52,465 bases of DNA from NCBI GenBank assembly GCA_022833215.1, contig JAIPUZ010000070.1, forward strand, positions 1 through 52,465. Direction: 5' to 3'. The notes under the pieces are model-generated. The model made no database searches. It saw only the letters and a list, made by a program, of their open reading frames with translations, and was not told the origin of the DNA. Numbering within the stretch: position 1 is the first letter of the stretch; each line of letters begins with the position of its first letter. This document shows, in pieces, positions 47,364-52,465 of this stretch. This DNA comes from Mesorhizobium sp. GTDB taxonomy: Bacteria; Pseudomonadota; Alphaproteobacteria; Rhizobiales; Rhizobiaceae. The translations under genes were made by a program, and so were the position numbers.

Positions 47364-48050
47364 ATGGCCGACGAGCTGAGCAACTGGCAGCCGAGACCGC
47401 GCCCCGAGCGCCGGGTTCTGGAAGGTCGAACCGTGAGGCTGGAGCCGCTGGATGCCGTTCGCCATGGGGACGGGCTGTTCGAGGCGTCTTCGGTGCCGGA
47501 TGCCACATCGCGTTTCGCTTGGCTGCCGGAATTGCCGCCGCAGGACCGTCCAGCTTTCCAGCCATGGCTGGACAAAGCGGAAGCAAGCCTCGATCCGCTG
47601 TTCTTCGCGGTCATCGACAAGGCCAGCGGCAGGGTCGCCGGGCGTCAGACGCTGATGCGCATCGATCCGGCCAACGGCGTGGCCGAGATCGGCAATATCT
47701 ATTGGGGGCCGCTCGTGTCACGCAAGCCGGCAGCCACCGAAGCGCAGTTCCTGTTCGCGTCCCATGTCTTCGACGATCTCGGCTATCGCCGCTACGAATG
47801 GAAGTGCAACAACGCCAACGAGCCGTCCAAACGTGCGGCGGAACGCTTCGGCTTCCGTTTCGAGGGCATTTTCCGCCAGCACATGGTGGTCAAGGGCGCG
47901 AATCGCGACACCGCGTGGTATTCGATCGTCGACAGGGAATGGCCGGCGCTGAAAAGCGCCTATGAGGCCTGGCTCGACCCTTCGAATTTCGACGGGGAGG
48001 GCCGGCAGGTGAAAAGGCTGGAAGAGTTCCGCGCCGCATCCGGCGCCTGA
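47364..48050 (+). CDS. GNAT family N-acetyltransferase (RimJ/RimL type)
   Basis: A 228-residue acetyltransferase with the RimJ/RimL-type acyl-CoA fold. It opens RRVLEGRTVRLEPLDAVRHGDGLFEAS; the core strand is GVAEIGNIYWGPLVSRKPAATEAQFLFASHVFDDLGYRRYEWKCNNANEPSKRAAERFGFRFEGIFRQHMVVKG. The acetyl-CoA binding loop is a variant of the Q/RxxGxG/A type. AAGGAG precedes the ATG. The acceptor is unknown; ribosomal-protein alanine acetylation is only one possibility. Confidence 0.86.
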   Translation: MADELSNWQPRPRPERRVLEGRTVRLEPLDAVRHGDGLFEASSVPDATSRFAWLPELPPQDRPAFQPWLDKAEASLDPLFFAVIDKASGRVAGRQTLMRIDPANGVAEIGNIYWGPLVSRKPAATEAQFLFASHVFDDLGYRRYEWKCNNANEPSKRAAERFGFRFEGIFRQHMVVKGANRDTAWYSIVDREWPALKSAYEAWLDPSNFDGEGRQVKRLEEFRAASGA

Positions 48051-48064
48051 AAGGCATCGCTCCC

Positions 48065-49057
48065 ATGGCGCATTCGCACGATCATGACAGCCACGACCAT
48101 GGGGCGCACGGGCACGATCACGGCGCGCATGGCCATGGCCCGAGCGACAAGCGCCGGGTGATGATCGCAGCCTGCCTCACCGGCGGCTTCATGATCGCAG
48201 AGGCGCTGGGCGGCATCTTCACCAACTCTCTGGCGCTGCTTGCCGATGCAGGCCACATGCTCACCGACACGCTGGCGCTCAGCCTCGCCTGGTACGCATT
48301 CCACCTTGCCGAACGGCCGGCCACCAGCCGCATGTCCTACGGTTTCGGGCGTGTGAAGACCCTCGTCGCCTATACCAACGGCATTGCCATCTTCGTCATT
48401 GCCCTGTGGATCGTCTACGAGGCGTGGCAGCGTTTCATGGACCCGCCGCCTGTTCTCGGTGCGCCGATGCTGGTCATCGCCACGCTCGGCCTGCTGGTGA
48501 ACATCGCCGGTTTTCTGATCCTGCACGGCGGCGACCGCGAAAGCCTCAACATGCGCGGCGCGATCCTGCATGTGGTCGGCGATCTGCTCGGTTCCGTGGC
48601 GGCGATTGCCGCTGCGCTCATCATCCTCGCCACCGGCTGGAACCCGATCGATCCGATCCTGTCGGTGCTGGTGGCGGTCATCATCCTTTCGACCGCGTGG
48701 CGGCTGATGCGCGAGGCTGCGCATCTGCTTCTGGAAGGCACGCCCGAGACGCTCGACCGCGATGCGATAGCGTCCGATCTCAGGGCCAGCGTCGCCGGTG
48801 TGAGCGAGGTGCATCATGTGCATCTGTGGTCCCTGGACGGCTCGAAGCATATGGCCACGCTCCACGCGCGTCTGGACGAGGGGGCTGACCCCCATGTCGT
48901 CGTCAGCGCCATCAAGGCCCGCCTGGCTTCGGAGCATGGCGTGGAGCATGCAACCGTCGAAACGGAACTCGACCGCTGTGCGGACGGCGACGGCGATCAT
49001 GACCAACACCATGGCCATTCCGGGTGCGACGTGGCAAAGCAGGCGCACCAACATTGA
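48065..49057 (+). CDS. Cation diffusion facilitator family metal exporter
   Basis: A 330-residue proton-coupled exporter of divalent metals (Zn, Co, Ni or Cd). The N-terminal 26 residues are His/Asp-rich (HSHDHDSHDHGAHGHDHGAH) and the C-terminus is again His-rich (DHDQHHGHSGC...HQH). Six transmembrane helices contain the HxxxD metal sites in LLADAGHMLTD and ILHVVGDLLGS. The cytoplasmic domain has HHVHLWSLDGSKHMATLHARL. It starts 14 bases after the GNAT stop and lies beside NicO and DUF1007 genes, suggesting a nickel/cobalt or zinc homeostasis locus. Confidence 0.92.
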   Translation: MAHSHDHDSHDHGAHGHDHGAHGHGPSDKRRVMIAACLTGGFMIAEALGGIFTNSLALLADAGHMLTDTLALSLAWYAFHLAERPATSRMSYGFGRVKTLVAYTNGIAIFVIALWIVYEAWQRFMDPPPVLGAPMLVIATLGLLVNIAGFLILHGGDRESLNMRGAILHVVGDLLGSVAAIAAALIILATGWNPIDPILSVLVAVIILSTAWRLMREAAHLLLEGTPETLDRDAIASDLRASVAGVSEVHHVHLWSLDGSKHMATLHARLDEGADPHVVVSAIKARLASEHGVEHATVETELDRCADGDGDHDQHHGHSGCDVAKQAHQH

Positions 49058-49101
49058 ACAAGGCCGACATGCGTGCGGCCGCAGCCTGCCGAGGAACGAC
49101 G

Positions 49102-49302
49102 ATGGACCGCGAAACCAGACAGACGGCGCTCGCCACCTTTCTCATTCTCGCAGTGTTCGGAACGTTCCTCTATTTCGTCCCGACCATCATGCTGGCGGTC
49201 GGAAACATCTCGCCGGTGCTCGGCGGCGTGTTCATGGGGCTGGTGCTGATTGCGCCGTTCGCGTTTTTCTGGTTCCGCTCCCGGAGCCGGAAAGGCAGGT
49301 AA
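49102..49302 (+). CDS. Small membrane protein of unknown function
   Basis: A 66-residue protein with two hydrophobic helices (TALATFLILAVFGTFLYFVPTIMLAV and PVLGGVFMGLVLIAPFAFFWF), a charged start MDRETRQ and a basic tail RSRSRKGR. GAGGA lies seven bases before the ATG at 49102; the upstream in-frame codons are not convincing. It begins 44 bases after the CDF exporter and is convergent with the NicO gene. I do not recognise the family. Confidence 0.65.
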   Translation: MDRETRQTALATFLILAVFGTFLYFVPTIMLAVGNISPVLGGVFMGLVLIAPFAFFWFRSRSRKGR

Positions 49303-49318
49303 AGGCGCCCGATACGGG

Positions 49319-50452
49319 TCAGACGCTCAGGCTTGCCGAAAGCAGCGTCAGGCCGACAAGGAATATGAAGGCGGCCGCGCCGATCTCGATTGCGGTGTGA
49401 ATGCGGTTGCCCAGCCTGCCGCCCCCGGCCAGAAGCACGGCCCAGTTCTTGGCCGTAACCGCCAGAACAGCCAGCGTCGAGACGGTGATGGCGGTGCCCA
49501 GCGCCATGGCCAGAACCGACAGGATTCCCGCCACCCACAGGCCGTTGAGCAGGGCGAAAGACAGGACGATCAGCGCGCCCGAGCATGGCCTGAGGCCGAC
49601 GGCGGCCATGGCCGACCATGCGGTGCGCCAGTCGAACCGCTCGGACGCGAGAAGGCTGGGGTCGACGGCATGGGAATGGCCGCAGCTCGAGCACACCATT
49701 CCTTCCTCGTGATGATGCGCATGATCGTCATGACGATGCGCATCGCCATGATGGTGATGGCCGTGGCAGCACTGGCCGTCATGGTGATGGTGCCCGCTGT
49801 CGTGAGCGTGATGATCATGGTCTTGATGCGCATGCGGGGCGCTCGCGGCCGAAAGGCTGTAGGCGGGGGCAGCGCCGATCATGCGCCTCACCACGGGTCC
49901 CGCCTTCTTCCACAGGAGCCATGCGCCAAATCCGGTGACGAAGACGTAGCTCGCGATTTCGAGGAAGTGCGCGGCATTGGTCATGGACACGGACGTGCCG
50001 CGCAGCACGAAATAGGCGAGAAGCATGACCACGATTGCGGTGGCGGCCTGGAGGAAGGCGGAGATGAAGGACAGCACCACGCCGCGGCGCAGCGCTACCT
50101 CGTTGGCCAGCATGTAGGACGAGATGACCGCCTTGCCGTGTCCGGGGCCGGCTGCATGGAACACGCCGTAGGCGAAGGACAGGCCGACCAGCATCCATAC
50201 CTGCCCGCCGTCGTCGCGCATGGCCTTCATGGCCGAAGACAGGGAGCGATAGAATGCCTGCTGGTGCTGGTTGATCCACATCATCAGCCCGGAGAACATG
50301 CCGGTGGAGGGGATCACGGCTTCGTTGGCGCCGATGCCGAGCGAGCTTTGGGCATGGGCATGACCGGCGAAATGCGACAGCACGTAAGCGACGGCCAGCA
50401 GGGCGAAGGTCACGCGTATGAAGATCTTGTTCAAGGGGCAGTCCTCACGCAT
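49319..50452 (-). CDS. NicO/RcnA-type nickel/cobalt transporter
   Basis: A 377-residue membrane protein of the NicO family. It has a signal-like first helix, about six further membrane segments, and the family motifs YGVFHAAGPGHGKAV (residues 95-109) and GLRPCSGAL (286-293). The large cytoplasmic loop at 207-261 holds 23 histidines plus CC and CSSC cysteine pairs, a very rich metal-binding site. Its ATG at 50452 overlaps the DUF1007 gene by eight bases; TTG at 50434 behind GAGG is an alternative start. Direction of transport (uptake or RcnA-like efflux) cannot be told from sequence. Confidence 0.88.
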   Translation of the reverse strand: MREDCPLNKIFIRVTFALLAVAYVLSHFAGHAHAQSSLGIGANEAVIPSTGMFSGLMMWINQHQQAFYRSLSSAMKAMRDDGGQVWMLVGLSFAYGVFHAAGPGHGKAVISSYMLANEVALRRGVVLSFISAFLQAATAIVVMLLAYFVLRGTSVSMTNAAHFLEIASYVFVTGFGAWLLWKKAGPVVRRMIGAAPAYSLSAASAPHAHQDHDHHAHDSGHHHHDGQCCHGHHHHGDAHRHDDHAHHHEEGMVCSSCGHSHAVDPSLLASERFDWRTAWSAMAAVGLRPCSGALIVLSFALLNGLWVAGILSVLAMALGTAITVSTLAVLAVTAKNWAVLLAGGGRLGNRIHTAIEIGAAAFIFLVGLTLLSASLSV

Positions 50453-51107
50453 GGCATTTGAGTTCGAGCTTGGTCGCGAAGATCTTGCTCATGTCGGTGC
50501 CTGCCGGGTCGTTGAAGAATGCCTCGGTCAGGGTCTGCTGGTTCTCGGCCAGAGCGGTGTCGGGGTCGGGGCGAACCACCGTCCGCGTGCAGATGGAGGG
50601 CAGGCCGTCCACCGCCATGTTGGCGTCTTCGGTAAAGTCGATGGCTGTGTAGAAAGTGGGGTCGTAAACGCCGAGACGGATGTCCCCGGCCAGCTGGATC
50701 GGGGTCTCGGGTTCGGATTCGAACAGGATGATGAGCTGGTTGTTCTCGAAGTTGGCCATGATCGCGGCGGGCGGCTTCATCTTCACGTCCTTGCCGTCCA
50801 CCGTGACGAGCTGGAAATAGTTGAAGTCGGCCAGCGAGGCGTGGATGGTGTTGGCCACCTCCTGCAACTCGGCGTCATCGAGCTTGAGGTCGGCGTTGGC
50901 GTCGAATTCCATCAGCACGGTCGAGGAGAACAGGTCGTCGAAACGCCACAGGTGGCGCAGTGCCTTCACCGTCTGGTGGTCGGGGGCGAGCACCACGTCG
51001 AGCCGGGCTTCCGCAAAGACATGCGGATGCACGCTTGCGGGAACGGTGCATGCGAGCAAGGCGGCCAGTGCGGCCCCCACCTTCAGCACTGTGCGTTCAA
51101 AGGGCAT
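50445..51107 (-). CDS. DUF1007 family exported protein
   Basis: A 220-residue periplasmic protein. The signal peptide KVGAALAALLACTVPASVHPHVFAEARLD is followed by HPHVF, the typical DUF1007 mature opening with a likely N-terminal metal-binding His-x-His. EFDANADLKLDDAEL resembles a calcium-type acidic loop. DUF1007 proteins are almost always encoded with NicO-type nickel/cobalt transporters, as here, where the genes overlap by eight bases. It probably delivers or binds the metal. The upstream frame to 51182 is not used in my call. Confidence 0.85.
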   Translation of the reverse strand: MPFERTVLKVGAALAALLACTVPASVHPHVFAEARLDVVLAPDHQTVKALRHLWRFDDLFSSTVLMEFDANADLKLDDAELQEVANTIHASLADFNYFQLVTVDGKDVKMKPPAAIMANFENNQLIILFESEPETPIQLAGDIRLGVYDPTFYTAIDFTEDANMAVDGLPSICTRTVVRPDPDTALAENQQTLTEAFFNDPAGTDMSKIFATKLELKCHA

Positions 51108-51200
51108 TTGAAGGTTCGTATTCCCTGACTTGCTGCGAGCCCGAGGATTATCACAAAGCGGGCGAAAATGGGACAATGGCATGAAACCATGACAGAACTG

Positions 51201-52100
51201 TCATGGTGCTTCGCGTGTTCTGAACCAGTTGGCGAGATAGTCGACAAAAACCCGAACCTTGGCAGGCAGGTAGCGGCGGTGCGGATAGACCGCGAAGATG
51301 CCGCCGCCTTCCAGAACCCTGTCCTCCAGCACCGGCACAAGCCGGCCGGCTGCGATCTCCGGAGCGGCGATGAAATCCGGCAGGCCGGCGAAACCGAGGC
51401 CGGAGACGGCTGCGGCGCGGGCGGCTATGGGGCTGTTTACCTCAATGGGTCCCGACACGGCCACGCTGATGGTGTCGCCGCCATCGCCCTTGAATGGCCA
51501 GTTGGACAGCCATCGCCCGTTGGTGTCGATGATGCAGGGCATGCCGCCGAGGTCCTGCGGTTGTCGAGGGGTTGCGTGCGTGGCCAGAAATTCCGGCGAT
51601 GCGCAGATCATCACCCCGAACGGCGCAAGCTTGCGGGCGATGAGCGACGAGCTTTCCAGCCGCGAGATACGGATGGCGAGATCGAAACCCTCCTCGACCA
51701 GATCGACGAAGCGGTCGTCGAGCCTGATCTCCAGCACGATGTCGGGATATTCCCTGGCGAAGTCGATCAGCGACTGACCTATGGGGGCGTCGGCGAAGGT
51801 TCGCGGGGCGGACAGCTTGATGCGGCCGCGCACGTCACCCGATGATTCGCGAACCGAATCAGCAAGGCTGTCGATCTCGCGCACGATCTCGGAGGCGCGC
51901 CTGTAATAGGTGTGGCCCGCCTCGGTGAGGGAGAACTGGCGTGTGGTGCGGTTGAGCAGAAGCGCGCCCAGCTCGTCCTCCAGCTCGCGCACATATTTGG
52001 AAAGCAACGCCTTGGAGCGCCCTATCTTGCGTGCGGCGGCCGAAAAACCCTCGGCCTCCACCACATCTATGAATGCGCGCATGCGTGTCAGCGTGTCCAT
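51201..52100 (-). CDS. LysR family transcriptional regulator
   Basis: A 299-residue regulator with a winged helix-turn-helix (MDTLTRMRAFIDVVEAEGFSAAARKIGRSKALLSKYVRELEDELGALLLNRTTRQFSLTEAG) and a type-2 periplasmic-binding-like effector domain. It belongs to the large CrgA/AaeR-like group in which targets are commonly divergent genes. The divergent side is the window edge (52101-52465), where I find no confident gene. It lies 94 bases upstream of the DUF1007 gene on the same strand and could also read into the nickel cluster. Effector unknown. Confidence 0.9.
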   Translation of the reverse strand: MDTLTRMRAFIDVVEAEGFSAAARKIGRSKALLSKYVRELEDELGALLLNRTTRQFSLTEAGHTYYRRASEIVREIDSLADSVRESSGDVRGRIKLSAPRTFADAPIGQSLIDFAREYPDIVLEIRLDDRFVDLVEEGFDLAIRISRLESSSLIARKLAPFGVMICASPEFLATHATPRQPQDLGGMPCIIDTNGRWLSNWPFKGDGGDTISVAVSGPIEVNSPIAARAAAVSGLGFAGLPDFIAAPEIAAGRLVPVLEDRVLEGGGIFAVYPHRRYLPAKVRVFVDYLANWFRTREAP

Positions 52101-52465
52101 TAGGCTTCCTTCCGCCGGATAACAGGCGCAGCCATCGTCTCCAAAAGTGAAACGATGATGGCAGGATTGTTCGATGCCGGATTTTTTTCAAGGCGCTCAA
52201 AGATTTGAGTTGATTGTGACATGCGCTGTTCCTATATCGCGCTTGCCCAAAGTCGCACGTGCCTGTGGGCGTCCCCCGGCTCCTCGAATGGCGAGGACAG
52301 TCGGGACGGTACCCGGGAAATAACGAGCCCGGTCGATCAAGTGGCCAACCGCATGATCGAGGACGCCTTGAAGCAACGACGGTGCGGGCCTTTCTGGTGT
52401 CTGCCGATCGTCCATAGATCGGGGTTACTGAAGAGGCACACCTTCATTGCCGGCAGTGCGGTTGG
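52101..52465. other. 365-base region at the right edge without a supported gene
   Basis: The bases after the LysR start should contain its promoter. Open frames on both strands (for instance minus 52197-52415) have no ribosome site or recognisable domain. The sequence is cut by the window edge, so a gene entering from the right remains possible. Confidence 0.5.

Noticed and set aside
49645-49860. Short-period repeat in the NicO gene as a tandem-repeat array or CRISPR
   Set aside because: The CATGATG-type repetition simply encodes the histidine-rich loop of the transporter.
52197-52415. Possible 72-residue protein near the right edge
   Set aside because: No ribosome site, no recognisable domain, and it lies where the LysR promoter is expected.

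Overview
The window is a GC-rich, gene-dense stretch of an alphaproteobacterial chromosome. The best match is a Hyphomicrobiales (Rhizobiales) genome of the Phyllobacteriaceae/Mesorhizobium-Brucella type. Pointers are an Omp10-type lipoprotein beside ferrochelatase, a CpdR-type single-domain response regulator, homospermidine synthase, an alphaproteobacterial GltB/GltD pair, and an intergenic RNA built like the rhizobial MmgR (suhB/alpha-r8) family. Almost everything looks like intact core genome. I see no transposase, phage gene, CRISPR array, rRNA operon or clear pseudogene.

Layout. 1-4106: a complete ABC importer operon (binding protein, two permeases, ATPase). 4080-8069 (minus): a second importer of ferric-iron type (ATPase, binding protein, fused permease), convergent with the first. 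8261-11193: a DMT permease, a class C beta-lactamase-like hydrolase, small membrane and hypothetical proteins, and tRNA-Val(GAC). 11263-16579: CpdR, an N-formylglutamate amidohydrolase family protein, a HisN-like phosphatase, an alpha/beta hydrolase, an Hsp20 with a probable ROSE thermometer, and a threonine aldolase. 17024-23505: glutamate synthase gltB and gltD. 23530-29954: envelope genes (SGNH/DUF459 protein, MltB-type transglycosylase, GalU, a BBP2-type beta-barrel, a KpsF/KdsD isomerase). 29986-33639: a DUF411 protein behind a CueR-type promoter, NfeD with an SPFH protein, ferrochelatase and Omp10. 33723-38953: homospermidine synthase and a pepF-pabB-pabC run. 39103-46333: an orphan NtrC-type regulator, a large DUF882 envelope protein, KDPG aldolase, a muramidase-like protein, TrhO and a TerB-family protein. 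46374-46452: the sRNA candidate. 46511-52100: an SDR, a GNAT, a metal cluster (CDF exporter, 66-residue membrane protein, NicO transporter, DUF1007 protein) and a LysR regulator.

How the parts fit. Two themes recur. One is metal handling: a ferric importer with a possible RirA box, ferrochelatase, a copper-type promoter on DUF411, and CDF plus NicO/DUF1007. The other is envelope building: GalU, KdsD, transglycosylase, muramidase, the DUF882 protein and Omp10. The most informative non-coding signals are the Hsp20 leader, the CueR-like palindrome, the MmgR-like sRNA, and CtrA-like TTAA motifs in front of the DUF882 gene and the sRNA. I found no convincing new multi-gene system. The best leads are regulatory elements and a few uncharacterised proteins.
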